A stretch of 64,000 nt of DNA from Peribacillus saganii (GCF_003429095.1 NZ_QVTE01000003.1:1-64000), one strand, 5' to 3'; counted from the first letter of the stretch, positions 26,978 to 36,805 are shown. Program-made: numbers and translations. Notes: a model not told the origin generated them from the sequence alone.

Positions 26978-29107
26978 ATGAAAATATTTTCCGAAGAGAA
27001 CAAGGAACATGCTGCACAAAGTGTACACGATTTTATAAATCAATTACACCTGCATAATGAAAACAATGAAGCTGAGCTTCCCTTTTATCGAACGATGTTC
27101 CAAAACCTGATTGAAAAGGCTCCTGTTGGTATATATATACTTGAAGGTGGCTCTTATTCCTATGTTAATGCCTACTATTGTTCATTATTCGGGTATACGA
27201 AGGAAGAACTGACTCAAGGAACTGTACCACTTGATAAATTAATCCACCCCGAAGATTATCCTTTAGTAAAACGCAATATAGAAAAAAGACAACGAGGTGA
27301 AAACAAGGAAGAACGCTATCGTTTACGGAAAATAGCTAAATGTGGCCGTCTGATTTATACTGAAATCCACACTGCAACTACGGAAATAAACGGGAAAACT
27401 GTACTGTTCGGCAGTGTTGTTGATATAACAGCACAAGTGATAACCGAACAGAAATTGGAAGAAAGCAATGAACAATACAAATCTCTGTTTGATAGCAGCC
27501 CGGATTCTATTTACTCCTTTGATCACGAAGGAAAATTTACAAACGCAAATCCGGCCAGCGAAATACTCACAGGTTATTCAAATGAGGAAGTAATAGGAAT
27601 GTCCTTTTTACCCCTTATTTTCCCTGAAGATTTGCCGGAGGCTATTAAGCATTTTGAGGACGCGAAAAAAGGAATCCCAAACAGTGCAGACCTTGCTCTC
27701 ATTCGAAAAGATGGAAAGAAGATTCATATAAATGCAACACATTTCCCTATGAAGGTAAACGGGGAAATTGTGGGTACATACGGTATGGCTAAAGATATCA
27801 CGCAAAAAATTCTATATGAACAGCAAATGGAAGAGTTAGCCTTTTATGACCCGCTTACAAAATTGCCAAACCGAAAGTTATTCGAAGATCGTTTAGGGCA
27901 AATGATTAATTTCTCAAGAGAAGATAGGCATCCATTTGCCATTCTGTTTCTAGATTTAAACCGATTTAAGTTTATTAATGATTCATTAGGACATCATATA
28001 GGAGATGAGTTTCTAAAACTGGTTGCGGAACGGTTACAGCAAACAATCAGAAAAACGGATACTCTTAGCCGATTAGCCGGGGATGAGTTTACCATTCTTA
28101 TTCCTGAGACTTCCGTGGAGGAAGTCACCAAGCTCGCTGAACGCATTCATCAAGTTCTGTCGGAACCTTTCCAGGCTTCAGGCCACTCCGTTACCGTTTC
28201 GGCAAGCATTGGCATTGCTTTTAACAAAGGCATAAATGACAATGTTCATGAACTAATTCGAAATGCGGATACAGCCATGTATTATTCAAAAAAATTCAAA
28301 AAGAAACATTATACGATTTATTCAGAAGAACTGGACTTGAAAGCATCATATAAATTAACAATTGAACGGGATTTAATCTTTGCGATTGAAAATAATGAAC
28401 TGGAATTATACTACCAGCCGATTATGGACTTAAAAAACAAAGATAAGATTATCGCTTTGGAAGCCCTCATTCGTTGGCATCACCCAGAATTAGGACTGGT
28501 TTCACCCTGTGATTTTATCCCTGTTGCAGAAGAAAGCGGACAAATAATCCCGATTGGAGCCTGGGTTCTTAAAACCGCATGCAGCCAAAATAAATTATGG
28601 CAGGATTCAGGGATTGTCCCCTTCAAAGTAGCAGTAAATATATCTACGAAACAGCTGCAGCAGTACGACTTTGTTGATTCAGTCATCAACATTTTAAAAG
28701 AAACAAATTTAGATCCAACTTGGTTGGAGCTTGAGGTAACGGAGAGTATTCTCCTGGATGATGTCGATATAATAAAAACAAGCCTTTCAGAACTAAAGAA
28801 AGCCGGAGTTTCCATCTCCATTGATGATTTTGGTACCGGATATACCTCATTGAGCTACCTGCGTCAGTATCCGTTCGATAAAGTGAAAATTGATAAAGCT
28901 TTCATTGATGATATCAGCCGTGACTTAAACGGAAAAAGAATTACATCCGCTATTATTTCCTTGGCCCACAGTTTAAATATGGATGTAGTAGCTGAAGGCA
29001 TCGAAAGTGAAATTGAATTGAAGTATTTAAAGGAAGAAAAATGTGATGGCGGGCAGGGCTATTACTTCAGCCGTCCTTTACCGGTTAATTCTCTCAAACT
29101 CGATTGA
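26978..29107 (+). CDS. PAS-PAS-GGDEF-EAL cyclic-di-GMP protein
   Basis: A 709-residue cytosolic protein. Two PAS domains (about 35-150 and 165-285, e.g. IEKAPVGIYILEGGSYSYVN and LFDSSPDSIYSFDHEGKF) sense a ligand or redox state. GGDEF (about 290-450) has RLAGDEFTIL, where the first Gly of GGDEF is Ala, which may weaken cyclase activity; EAL (about 465-700) has ALEALIRWHHPE, EVTESILLDD and IDDFGTGYTSLSYL and looks active. The ATG at 26978 has AGGAGA 7 bases before it; a longer frame reaches back to 26909 without support. The 240-base gap upstream presumably holds its promoter. Confidence 0.92.
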   Translation: MKIFSEENKEHAAQSVHDFINQLHLHNENNEAELPFYRTMFQNLIEKAPVGIYILEGGSYSYVNAYYCSLFGYTKEELTQGTVPLDKLIHPEDYPLVKRNIEKRQRGENKEERYRLRKIAKCGRLIYTEIHTATTEINGKTVLFGSVVDITAQVITEQKLEESNEQYKSLFDSSPDSIYSFDHEGKFTNANPASEILTGYSNEEVIGMSFLPLIFPEDLPEAIKHFEDAKKGIPNSADLALIRKDGKKIHINATHFPMKVNGEIVGTYGMAKDITQKILYEQQMEELAFYDPLTKLPNRKLFEDRLGQMINFSREDRHPFAILFLDLNRFKFINDSLGHHIGDEFLKLVAERLQQTIRKTDTLSRLAGDEFTILIPETSVEEVTKLAERIHQVLSEPFQASGHSVTVSASIGIAFNKGINDNVHELIRNADTAMYYSKKFKKKHYTIYSEELDLKASYKLTIERDLIFAIENNELELYYQPIMDLKNKDKIIALEALIRWHHPELGLVSPCDFIPVAEESGQIIPIGAWVLKTACSQNKLWQDSGIVPFKVAVNISTKQLQQYDFVDSVINILKETNLDPTWLELEVTESILLDDVDIIKTSLSELKKAGVSISIDDFGTGYTSLSYLRQYPFDKVKIDKAFIDDISRDLNGKRITSAIISLAHSLNMDVVAEGIESEIELKYLKEEKCDGGQGYYFSRPLPVNSLKLD

Positions 29108-29218
29108 TTCGGAAACACAAACTGTTAAAATAGTAACCTATCTTAAAAATATACATTTCTAATATACTTCCTAACTGAGGCTTTAAATTAGGGTTTGTAA
29201 TCCTTTCAAATAACAACG

Positions 29219-29270
29219 GGCCTATCCAATAGTCAAATAACGTGCACTATTGGATAGGCCGTCTTTTTAT
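29219..29270 (+). terminator. Intrinsic terminator after the PAS-GGDEF-EAL gene
   Basis: A perfect 15-bp stem GGCCTATCCAATAGT / ACTATTGGATAGGCC followed by GTCTTTTTATTTT, 110 bases past the stop. Confidence 0.9.
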
Positions 29271-29592
29271 TTTGCATAGTTACTTACTTAATCTAAATAA
29301 ACATTTTTCGAATACACAACAGATTATTGCCTAAGTAAAAGTACTTTTGTTTACATAATTATATTATGAGTAATAGTTAATTTATATTATTTCCTTTTGT
29401 TTATTTCTGTAGTGCATGCCGCCATATGTTTATAGCCTTTTTTATTTTACGGTTTTTTGCTCTGTCAATTGATAAATGGTAAAAAACTGTTAAGTTAACC
29501 GAATTCAGCAATAACTTCCTCTTTATTATTTGTGCCTACTCATTTTTAGATAAGAACTCATACAATGCTAAAAATAAAAAGGAGTGTTTCTA
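29271..29592. other. Intergenic, upstream of ymaF
   Basis: About 320 AT-rich bases. Nothing beyond the expected ymaF promoter is supported. Confidence 0.4.
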
Positions 29593-29973
29593 ATGGAAAT
29601 TCATGTTACTGGATTTATGTATCATTCAGATGATTCTAATCCGTTACATTCTCACCACCTGTATATAACTACATGGGATGGGAGACCAGTGTCTACACAT
29701 GCTCATGGATTTCAGGGAGTTACTTCATATGATGATGGACATAGCCATAGATATGCAGGCACTACTGAACCGGCGCCAAGCGGAGTACCACATACACACA
29801 CATACTATACTTTTACTTCTATCAGCGGTGGGCATAGACATCAAATTAGAGGGGTTACTGGACCTGCAATCCCATATGAAGGAGGCGGGCATTATCACGA
29901 ATTTAGTGGTGTTACCACTGTGGATGGGGCTAGCCCTCATAGACATCGATACAGTGGAACAACCAGTTTATAA
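29593..29973 (+). CDS. ymaF: YmaF family histidine-rich repeat protein
   Basis: A 126-residue protein built of about five repeats in which an HxH pair (HSHH, HAHG, HSHR, HTHT, HRHQ, HYHE, HRHR) is followed some ten residues later by a GVT/GTT turn. I recognise the YmaF family, of unknown function. The dense histidines suggest metal binding. GGAG lies 8 bases before the ATG; three codons upstream can be read but would disrupt that site. The glycine/threonine turns suggest a beta-rich fold like phage-tail collar repeats. Single gene. Confidence 0.85.
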   Translation: MEIHVTGFMYHSDDSNPLHSHHLYITTWDGRPVSTHAHGFQGVTSYDDGHSHRYAGTTEPAPSGVPHTHTYYTFTSISGGHRHQIRGVTGPAIPYEGGGHYHEFSGVTTVDGASPHRHRYSGTTSL

Positions 29974-30065
29974 TTAACTTTTCCTGGCTCACCCATTTTA
30001 AATAGAGCCTGCCCTCTTCGGTATGATTTTCAAAACTTAGTTTTACTACTTTTAAAATGAATAAA

Positions 30066-30094
30066 AAACCACCCGCAAAAAAAACGGATGGTTT
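30066..30094 (-). terminator. Terminator of the mannitol operon
   Basis: AAACCA(C)CCG / CGG(A)TGGTTT stem around an A8 loop. On the minus strand it is followed by TTTTTTAT. It lies 46 bases past the mtlD stop. Confidence 0.8.
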
Positions 30095-30139
30095 CCCGGC
30101 TGAAATCGGCCCGAGGTTATGAGAATGGTTCAGACTAGT

Positions 30140-31282
30140 TTACCCTTTTAAAACCCCATAATGCCGATTAATTTCTTTGGCAAGCTCGCTTGATTCAGCA
30201 AGTCCGCACACTTCTTGAAGGACATAAGCTACTCCATGTTCTTTGATCATTGCCTGTAGCTTTACTGCTTCTTCATCTTCCTTATAATCGAACAGCATGG
30301 CAGCGGCAATGGCCTTTGCAAGGTTAGTGTAGGATAGACCTGCTTTTTGTGCTTGAGATGCCGGGCGCACGAGTCGATCATCCGGACTAAGTTTTCTGAT
30401 TGGTGAACGGCCGACTCTTGTCACACCATCATGTAAATGGGCATTTTGGAAACGGCTGATGATTTTATCAATATATTTCTGGTGATCTTCTGGATCCAGA
30501 TTGTATTCATTGATTAAGTAGGCGCCTGTTTCGCCAAGCGTCGCCTTTACCTGTTTGTGAATCTCCTCATCCGCAAGTGTCTGGTCAATGGTTTCCTTGT
30601 TTGCAAGATAGCCAAAATAAGCAATTACTGCATGGCCGGTATTCACAGTAAACAGTTTTCTTTCAATGTATGGAGCCAGTTCAGGAACGATCTTCATCCC
30701 TTCAATAGGAGGAATATCCTGCGTTGTTTCAACTACCCATTCATGGTAAGGCTCAACAAGGACATCGAGTGAACCTTGGTTATTTTGAATTGGAACGATC
30801 CGGTCAACAGCTGAATTCAGGAAGGAAACATTAGCAAGCACCTTCTCTTTTACCGCTTCATCGAGGTGCTCCATGATATAGCCTTTTAACAGATCTGTTG
30901 CCGAAATCTGGTTCTCACAGGCAATGACATAAAGCTTTTCACTAGTTTCCTCTACTCTTGCGGACAGCCCTTTTGCAATTAATGGTGCAATCCGCGGCAG
31001 AATGTTTGGACCAATGGCCGTTGTCAAAAATGCTGACTCCTTAATCGCCTCGACCACTTCGTTTTCCTGTTTAATGTTGTTAAGCCCTGAAACATTTTCG
31101 ATCGTTACCGTTTCCTGTTCATCAGTGGCCAGCATAACGCTGTACTTTTTTTCTTCATTTAATTGATTAATAATCTGTTCAGCAATGTCTACAAACACAA
31201 CATGGTATCCAGACTCGGAGAAAAGTGCTCCGATAAATCCTCTGCCAATGTTCCCTGCTCCGAAATGTACTGCTTTTTTCAT
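30140..31282 (-). CDS. mtlD: Mannitol-1-phosphate 5-dehydrogenase
   Basis: A 380-residue long-chain dehydrogenase that oxidises mannitol 1-phosphate to fructose 6-phosphate with NAD. The Rossmann motif is at the N terminus (HFGAGNIGRGFIG), and the MtlD-specific VNTGHAVIAYFGY is present mid-protein. The length fits the family. Third gene of the mtlA-mtlR-mtlD operon, 12 bases after the mtlR stop. Confidence 0.96.
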   Translation of the reverse strand: MKKAVHFGAGNIGRGFIGALFSESGYHVVFVDIAEQIINQLNEEKKYSVMLATDEQETVTIENVSGLNNIKQENEVVEAIKESAFLTTAIGPNILPRIAPLIAKGLSARVEETSEKLYVIACENQISATDLLKGYIMEHLDEAVKEKVLANVSFLNSAVDRIVPIQNNQGSLDVLVEPYHEWVVETTQDIPPIEGMKIVPELAPYIERKLFTVNTGHAVIAYFGYLANKETIDQTLADEEIHKQVKATLGETGAYLINEYNLDPEDHQKYIDKIISRFQNAHLHDGVTRVGRSPIRKLSPDDRLVRPASQAQKAGLSYTNLAKAIAAAMLFDYKEDEEAVKLQAMIKEHGVAYVLQEVCGLAESSELAKEINRHYGVLKG

Positions 31283-31294
31283 CGAATCATTCCT

Positions 31295-33394
31295 TTATCG
31301 ATTTATTTTTATATTGGATTGAAGATAGAGTACAAAAATAGTTTCAAGCCTCTTGTATATCAATTCCTCATTTGCTGAAGAAAAAACCAGAATCGCCTCT
31401 TCGGACTCAATGATATTGGTACTGATCAAGCTTACTATCTCCTGCTCTCTTTTGCTTAATTCCGCAGGGGCCAGCATGAGCAGCAGGTTCTTCATCAATA
31501 CTTCATTCCCGTCCATCCCCTTTACAAGACATGGGTCCGGCAGATGGGCGATCTGGAAAATCAATTCCCGTACATTCTTATCCCTCGCATGAAAAAGAGC
31601 GATATTGGTGTCGGGAATTCCAAGTCCACCCTTAGTTTCCCGCTCTCTCAGGGAATTTAATACAACTGCCGGATTTGACAAGAGATTTTCCGCCTCTGCC
31701 CTCAAGAGCATCTTTTCAAGAATCTGCTCTTGGCTCACAAGCATATCCATTCTGTAGAAACGGAAATTATGAATGATCGCTTCAATACTCTCCTGAACAC
31801 TCTTAAGGTCTTGCAGCAAATCGGTCAACTCTATGTTTTGTTCAGCCTGTGCGGGCAAAGGATCACCAAGTTCGACTTGCTGATATCGTTTGCCTTTTGT
31901 AAGATTTTCGATATTGTTATGCAGAAAGGTTTTAATAGTCGTGATGTTTTCTTCACTTAAGAGCGGATTCACCAGGATATACTCGGCATTCATAAACGGC
32001 AGCCGTACGGTTGAAAGGATAAGATCATATGCTTTCATGTCCATTTGCTCAGATATATCCTTGATTGACTTGATGTCGATTGAATCTATCTCCGTTATTT
32101 CTTTTTTTATTCTGCTGGCCAGCATCTTTGAGGTTCCAATTCCTGTTGGGCAGATAACCAGTGCTTTGATCGACAAATTTTCTTCCATCAGCACTAACGC
32201 AGAGCCGAAATGAAGCACCATAAAAGCTATTTCATCATCAGGAAAATCAACTATATCTTTGAATTCCTCATCTACACTATTTTTAACAGCCATAAACAGG
32301 ACAGGATACTTGCGTATGATTTCCTCTTTTAATGGATTAAAAGATTCCATTTTTTGTTTGATTCTGAATAAGGAAGGTTCCATGTGGGCAAGCAGCCCCT
32401 GAAATAAGGAGAAATCATTCGTTAAATCCATATGGATCTGGCTTGAAACAGACTGGATCACATTTTTTATCTTTTGGGCGAGTACGATGCTGTCATAAGG
32501 AATGGCCTCCGAACCCCGAAGCTTTGTACCTTTAAGAATCAGCGCCAAATAAAGGATATCTTGTTCTGAAAAAGCTATATCCAATTTGCTCTCAAGCCTT
32601 CTGCATATGTTTAGCATCACATCATATTCAGTGGCAATTTCCATCTCCAGTGTATTTACTTCCATTACGATGCGATATTGAGATTGAGCCCTCTGAAGCG
32701 TAATATAAGTATGTAGGACCATTTCCAGAAAGCCGCTGTCTGCCAGGCGTGAAGGGACATTGTGAAAAGAAGCATTGACATGGGAATTTACTTCCCGAAG
32801 ATAGTCCGGTATAAAATAATGCAGAATCTTTTCTTCCGTAAGGGTTCCTTTTTCCAGCAGGAATAACTTTTCGATTAACTCATCATAAAAATATTGCAGG
32901 AAAAAGTGTGCAAGCGCTCGTCGTTTGTTAGCTTCTGTGCCAGTCAGTTCGACTCCAACCCCTCTTTTTCTCGTAAGCTGGAGCTGAAAATGTCTTAACC
33001 AATCTGCCAGCTCATCGAGGTAAGCGGCTAATGTCGCTGTACTGATGCCAAGATGGCTTGCCAAACCCTGAATTTTATATAAATCTTCCTCAAGGATTGC
33101 CAGCAGCAGCCGCAGTTTTCTTTCCTGCGGCGGCTGGTCAACTGCCTCACTGCTGGTCAAATGCTGGATCAGCCGGAATATCTGCTCATTTTTCCCCTCA
33201 ATAACAAGCCCTTGATTTATGTTTCGTGTGAGCCGAAGATCAAACTGCTGAATAATCTTTTCCACTGCCTTTAAATCTCTTTGAACGGTCCTTGCACTGA
33301 CATTTAGTGAAGATGCAATCGACAAAGCGGTATGTTTCCCGGAGGTTTTGATAATCAGTTCTATAATTGCTTTTTCCCTTGTGGTTATGTACAT
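31295..33394 (-). CDS. mtlR: Mannitol operon activator MtlR (PRD-containing)
   Basis: A 699-residue DeoR/BglG-type activator. Order: N-terminal HTH domains (about 1-100; ASSLNVSARTVQRDLKAVE), two PTS regulation domains (about 190-400), an EIIB-Gat-like domain (about 405-500; VICPTGIGTSKMLASRI with Cys) and an EIIA-Mtl-like domain (about 550-690; NIALFHARDKNVREL with His). In Bacillus and Geobacillus, MtlR is controlled by HPr and the mannitol EII proteins and activates the mtl promoter. It lies between mtlA and mtlD here and should bind the dyad at 35479-35507. Confidence 0.95.
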   Translation of the reverse strand: MYITTREKAIIELIIKTSGKHTALSIASSLNVSARTVQRDLKAVEKIIQQFDLRLTRNINQGLVIEGKNEQIFRLIQHLTSSEAVDQPPQERKLRLLLAILEEDLYKIQGLASHLGISTATLAAYLDELADWLRHFQLQLTRKRGVGVELTGTEANKRRALAHFFLQYFYDELIEKLFLLEKGTLTEEKILHYFIPDYLREVNSHVNASFHNVPSRLADSGFLEMVLHTYITLQRAQSQYRIVMEVNTLEMEIATEYDVMLNICRRLESKLDIAFSEQDILYLALILKGTKLRGSEAIPYDSIVLAQKIKNVIQSVSSQIHMDLTNDFSLFQGLLAHMEPSLFRIKQKMESFNPLKEEIIRKYPVLFMAVKNSVDEEFKDIVDFPDDEIAFMVLHFGSALVLMEENLSIKALVICPTGIGTSKMLASRIKKEITEIDSIDIKSIKDISEQMDMKAYDLILSTVRLPFMNAEYILVNPLLSEENITTIKTFLHNNIENLTKGKRYQQVELGDPLPAQAEQNIELTDLLQDLKSVQESIEAIIHNFRFYRMDMLVSQEQILEKMLLRAEAENLLSNPAVVLNSLRERETKGGLGIPDTNIALFHARDKNVRELIFQIAHLPDPCLVKGMDGNEVLMKNLLLMLAPAELSKREQEIVSLISTNIIESEEAILVFSSANEELIYKRLETIFVLYLQSNIKINR

Positions 33395-33433
33395 GGGATG
33401 ATCATCTCATTCCTGAGTGAAATGTCTAAAAAA

Positions 33434-33475
33434 CAATGAATAGAAAAGCGAAGAAATACGCTTTTCTATTCATTG
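33434..33475 (-). terminator. Internal terminator between mtlA and mtlR
   Basis: A perfect 17-bp stem CAATGAATAGAAAAGCG / CGCTTTTCTATTCATTG, loop 8. On the minus strand TTTTTTAG follows. It begins 14 bases past the mtlA stop, so mtlR and mtlD depend on readthrough or on a second promoter. Confidence 0.88.
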
Positions 33476-33488
33476 AATTATTTTTTAA

Positions 33489-35402
33489 TTATTTCTTGCC
33501 AATGAAATCGAGAATTTCCTTAGCTGTTTTAGCTTCAGTCATTTTTTCAATATTTTCCATATCCGAACATGTTACCGCAATTCCAGACAAAATTTCAAGA
33601 TGTGTGCCGTCTTTTCCGGCAATGCCGAAAATCAAACGTGCTTTTTGTCCATCAAAATCAACGCCATTTGGAACCTGAAGGACTGTAAAGCCGGATTTAA
33701 TAACATCCTTCTTCGCTTCTTCCGTACCATGCGGGATCGCAACATCATTTCCCATATAAGTGGAAGTCATATTATCCCGGTCAATCATCGCTTCGATGTA
33801 GCTCTCATTTACGTAGCCTGCATTGACCAAGGCTCTTCCGGCAAAGCGGATCGCTTCATCTTTATTGGCAAACTCCATGTTCAGGAAAACATTTTCCGGA
33901 CGGAGCAAGTCGTCATTATCTGCCGTTTCCTGATCGTGATTATCAGTACCATTCTCTTCTGCATCATCCACAACCTCGTAAAGCTCTGAGCTGGCCGGGA
34001 ACTGAAGCTCACCGATTAGTTTATCGTACTCCGGACTGGATAGGAAGTTGTCCACAGAAATGTGATAAGCGTTTGGCACCTTATTGCGCGCTCTCGGAGT
34101 CAGCTCCTCCTGAGTGATGACAATCTGGGCATCTGCTGGAAGATTGCTTATCGCCATATTGGTAACGGAAATATCCATTCCAGCTTCTTTAACTTTTTTA
34201 CGCAGAAGGGACGCACCCATTGCACTTGACCCCATTCCAGCGTCGCAGGCAAAGATGATTTTAGTGACATTGTCAGGCATAGCTCCTTGATCTGCTGTGA
34301 AGACATTTGATACGGAGCTTTTCTTGCCTTTCATTTCCTGCATTTTTTGAGCAGCTGCTTCAATATCTTCTTCGCCCTTCTTCCCTGTTTTTAAAATGAA
34401 GGAAGAGGCAATGAATGAAACCACTGCAGCCACTAGCACCCCGGCATAGTTAGCCATAAATGCACCGGCATTGTGAGGCGTTACGGCTGTGATTGCAAGA
34501 ATACTTCCCGGTGAAGACGGAGCGAATAAACCGCCATCTAAAAGAACTAATGTAAATACACCGCTCATTCCGCCAAGGATAACAGCAATGATTAGCATTG
34601 GACGCATAAGGATGTACGGGAAATAAATTTCATGAATACCGCCGAAGAAGTGAATGATTCCAGCACCTGGGGCTGACTTCTTCGCAGCACCTTTACCAAA
34701 GAACATATAGGCGAGCAAGACACCGATGCCCGGTCCAGGGTTCGCTTCAAGAAGGAACAAGATGGACTTCCCTGTTTCTTTTACCTGCTCAACCCCAATT
34801 GGCGAAAGGACACCGTGATTGATTGCATTATTCAGGAACAACACTTTTGCCGGTTCAATCAGAATGCTTGTCAATGGAAGCAGTCCAGTTCCAACCAGCC
34901 AGTCAACACCCTCTACAAGCCAGCCAGTAAAGGCGTCAATGACTGGGCCGACACCCATGAAAGCAAGGATAGCAAGAATGGCACCAAGGATCCCTGCAGA
35001 GAAGTTGTTTACAAGCATTTCGAATCCAGCGCGGACTTTACCTTCAATCATCTGATCAAATTTCTTAATCACCCATCCGCCCAGCGGACCAATAACCATG
35101 GCGCCAAGGAACATCGGGATATCTGCACCTGCAATGACACCCATCGTTGCAATAGCACCGACAACAGCACCACGTTGATCATGTACCAGCTTACCCCCTG
35201 TATACCCTATTAAAATAGGAAGCAAGTAGGTCACCATAGGACCAACCATTTTGGCAAGGCTTTCATTTGGAATGAAGCCAGTAGGAATAAATAAAGCTGT
35301 AATTAAACCCCATGCAATAAAAGCAGATATATTAGGCATAACCATTGAGCTAAGGAAGTTACCAAATTTCTGTACAGCTACTTTTATATTAGATTGAGCC
35401 AT
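33489..35402 (-). CDS. mtlA: PTS mannitol transporter EIICBA
   Basis: A 637-residue fused mannitol permease. EIIC membrane domain (about 1-340, with NNAINHGVLSPIG and GGIHEIYFPY), EIIB (about 378-475, phospho-Cys386 in IIFACDAGMGSSAMG), an acidic linker (about 475-497) and EIIA (about 500-637, phospho-His558 in DVAIPHGTEEAKK). A complete single-chain enzyme, unlike the split MtlA/MtlF of B. subtilis. It imports mannitol as mannitol 1-phosphate. Preceded by AAGGAGAGAG and a clear promoter. Confidence 0.96.
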   Translation of the reverse strand: MAQSNIKVAVQKFGNFLSSMVMPNISAFIAWGLITALFIPTGFIPNESLAKMVGPMVTYLLPILIGYTGGKLVHDQRGAVVGAIATMGVIAGADIPMFLGAMVIGPLGGWVIKKFDQMIEGKVRAGFEMLVNNFSAGILGAILAILAFMGVGPVIDAFTGWLVEGVDWLVGTGLLPLTSILIEPAKVLFLNNAINHGVLSPIGVEQVKETGKSILFLLEANPGPGIGVLLAYMFFGKGAAKKSAPGAGIIHFFGGIHEIYFPYILMRPMLIIAVILGGMSGVFTLVLLDGGLFAPSSPGSILAITAVTPHNAGAFMANYAGVLVAAVVSFIASSFILKTGKKGEEDIEAAAQKMQEMKGKKSSVSNVFTADQGAMPDNVTKIIFACDAGMGSSAMGASLLRKKVKEAGMDISVTNMAISNLPADAQIVITQEELTPRARNKVPNAYHISVDNFLSSPEYDKLIGELQFPASSELYEVVDDAEENGTDNHDQETADNDDLLRPENVFLNMEFANKDEAIRFAGRALVNAGYVNESYIEAMIDRDNMTSTYMGNDVAIPHGTEEAKKDVIKSGFTVLQVPNGVDFDGQKARLIFGIAGKDGTHLEILSGIAVTCSDMENIEKMTEAKTAKEILDFIGKK

Positions 35403-35435
35403 ATACTCTCTCTCCTTATAGTTTCGTTCCTTAAC

Positions 35436-35464
35436 ATACTATCCTACAGTACTAATGGTATCAA
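35436..35464 (-). promoter_or_regulatory. SigA promoter of the mannitol operon
   Basis: On the minus strand TTGATA (35464-35459), a 17-base spacer and TAGTAT (35441-35436). Start of transcription would be near 35429, leaving a short leader of about 27 bases before the mtlA ATG. Confidence 0.75.
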
Positions 35465-35478
35465 TAAAGTTAAAAACC

Positions 35479-35507
35479 AACTTTGTCGCACACCATCAGA
35501 CAAAGTT
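35479..35507. promoter_or_regulatory. Candidate MtlR box
   Basis: AACTTTGTC ... GACAAAGTT, a perfect 9-bp dyad with an 11-base spacer, lies just upstream of the minus-35 box. Its core TTGTCGCA-N5-TCAGACAA resembles the MtlR box TTGNCACA-N4-TGTGNCAA known from Bacillus/Geobacillus, with mismatches and one extra spacer base. Confidence 0.6.
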
Positions 35508-35871
35508 ATTGTTTCTCAGAATATGGCTGCTTATGCTTGACAGAAAGATTTGTTAACTCATTATTTATCTACAAACCAAATATATTAAAACTAAATATCC
35601 TATAAGAAATTCTCCAAATGGAGTGCAAAGGAAAGATAAAGCACACCATTATTATATGCATATAAATTTTTAAACAAATATTATTACCCCATCAATACAC
35701 CTGCCCATTTTCCTCTAAAATTGCCGCCAGGAACTTAAATATCTTAACCTTTTGTTAATTTGGCTTCCTATTGCTTCTTTCCATTCCTATGATTCCTACA
35801 AAAAGTCAATATCATAATTACGTTTGGTTTTTTTAATCCTTTTTGTTCCTGACATGCCTGGCACACTAAGA
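35508..35871. other. Intergenic, nothing recognised
   Basis: About 360 AT-rich bases between the mannitol promoter region and the VOC-gene terminator. No coding frame or structured element is supported. Confidence 0.4.
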
Positions 35872-35897
35872 AAAGCTGCCAGTAATGGCAGCTTTAT
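35872..35897 (-). terminator. Terminator of the VOC protein gene
   Basis: AAAGCTGCC / GGCAGCTTT with a 6-base loop, followed on the minus strand by TCTTAG. It lies 11 bases past the stop. Confidence 0.8.
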
Positions 35898-35907
35898 GGA
35901 AACCTAC

Positions 35908-36315
35908 TTATAGATCTTTTTGATTAACATTTAGTTCAATCAAATTACCATCCGGGTCGGCACAGAAAATTTGTGCGAATCCGCTTTTTCCGAATGGTTT
36001 TTCCAGAATTTCAACTTTATTTTGTTTTAACCATTTAATAGTGTCATAGTAGTTCTCGACTCTAAGGGCAAAGTGACCTTCTCTGCTGGATAAGCTTTTA
36101 TCCCGACGAATCGTCTGTGAGGAGGGATCGACAATCAAGTGAAGTTGATGTCCCTCTATTTCATACCAAGCACCTGGAAAATCAAACTCCGGACGCTGTG
36201 TTTCTTTTAAACATAAAATTTTACCATAGAAATCTTTTGCTTTTTCCAAATCTGTCACAGTAAGACTTACATGATGGAGGCATTTATAGTTAATCAATAT
36301 CTTCACTTCTTTCAT
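35908..36315 (-). CDS. VOC-superfamily (glyoxalase/dioxygenase fold) protein
   Basis: A 135-residue protein with two beta-alpha-beta-beta-beta modules. Metal-type positions are His in CLHHVSLTV, His in HQLHLIVD and Glu in GNLIELN, as in many glyoxalase-like enzymes. The C terminus FCADPDGNLIELN is a VOC hallmark. A shorter form starting at TTG (36297; MINYKCLHHV) is quite possible, since the ATG at 36315 has no clear ribosome site while a purine-rich AAGAAGTGAAG precedes that TTG. Substrate unknown. Confidence 0.85.
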   Translation of the reverse strand: MKEVKILINYKCLHHVSLTVTDLEKAKDFYGKILCLKETQRPEFDFPGAWYEIEGHQLHLIVDPSSQTIRRDKSLSSREGHFALRVENYYDTIKWLKQNKVEILEKPFGKSGFAQIFCADPDGNLIELNVNQKDL

Positions 36316-36805
36316 GTCAACAAATTTATGGATTAAACATCTACTCCTAATATTTGTTATTTCACTATACAGAATTCACCCTTTCCCCCTCATTTAAACG
36401 TTTCAAATTACCTATTTATTCAAGCTGACATCGTCTTTTGATATGAGTATTTCTATCTAAAAAATTTCTGCCTGCTATATGCTGGATCCTGTTTTTTCGA
36501 ATAATTGGGCAATGAGACTTAGTAAATAAAGTAAATTTGAACGATGTAAATATTCTGAATATTTTGTATTATATGGTTGGATTTACCAAAAAATGTTTAG
36601 GAGGTGGCTCCTTTAATAGCGTATGTGTAACCTAAATAAAGCATCTTAGATTCTACTACAATGAATTAAAAATTAAAATTGCCTTTTAAAAACGGCAGCC
36701 TTTACGATTTCTCTCTCATGATAGTAATTTGCAAGCGAAGAATCTTAAGAATGCAATAAAGAAAGATTCAGGAAAAAATATGTTTATTCCAAGGAGTGAT
36801 GGTCA
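36316..36805. other. Intergenic between VOC and acylase genes
   Basis: About 490 bases between divergent genes, so promoters for both should be here. A GGAGGTGGCTCC stretch at 36600-36612 is a short self-complementary site not followed by a start codon. No gene supported. Confidence 0.4.

Noticed and set aside
29678-29977. 99- and 73-residue frames over ymaF
   Set aside because: Shadows of the histidine-rich repeat gene; no ribosome sites.
30066-30094. Copy of the dispersed repeat
   Set aside because: Only the hairpin shape is shared; the flanking GCACCC and CCGTTAG blocks are absent, and its position fits an ordinary terminator.
35872-35897. Copy of the dispersed repeat (GCTGCC/GGCAGC hairpin)
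   Set aside because: The hairpin core matches but flanks do not, and it sits exactly at a gene end; called a terminator.
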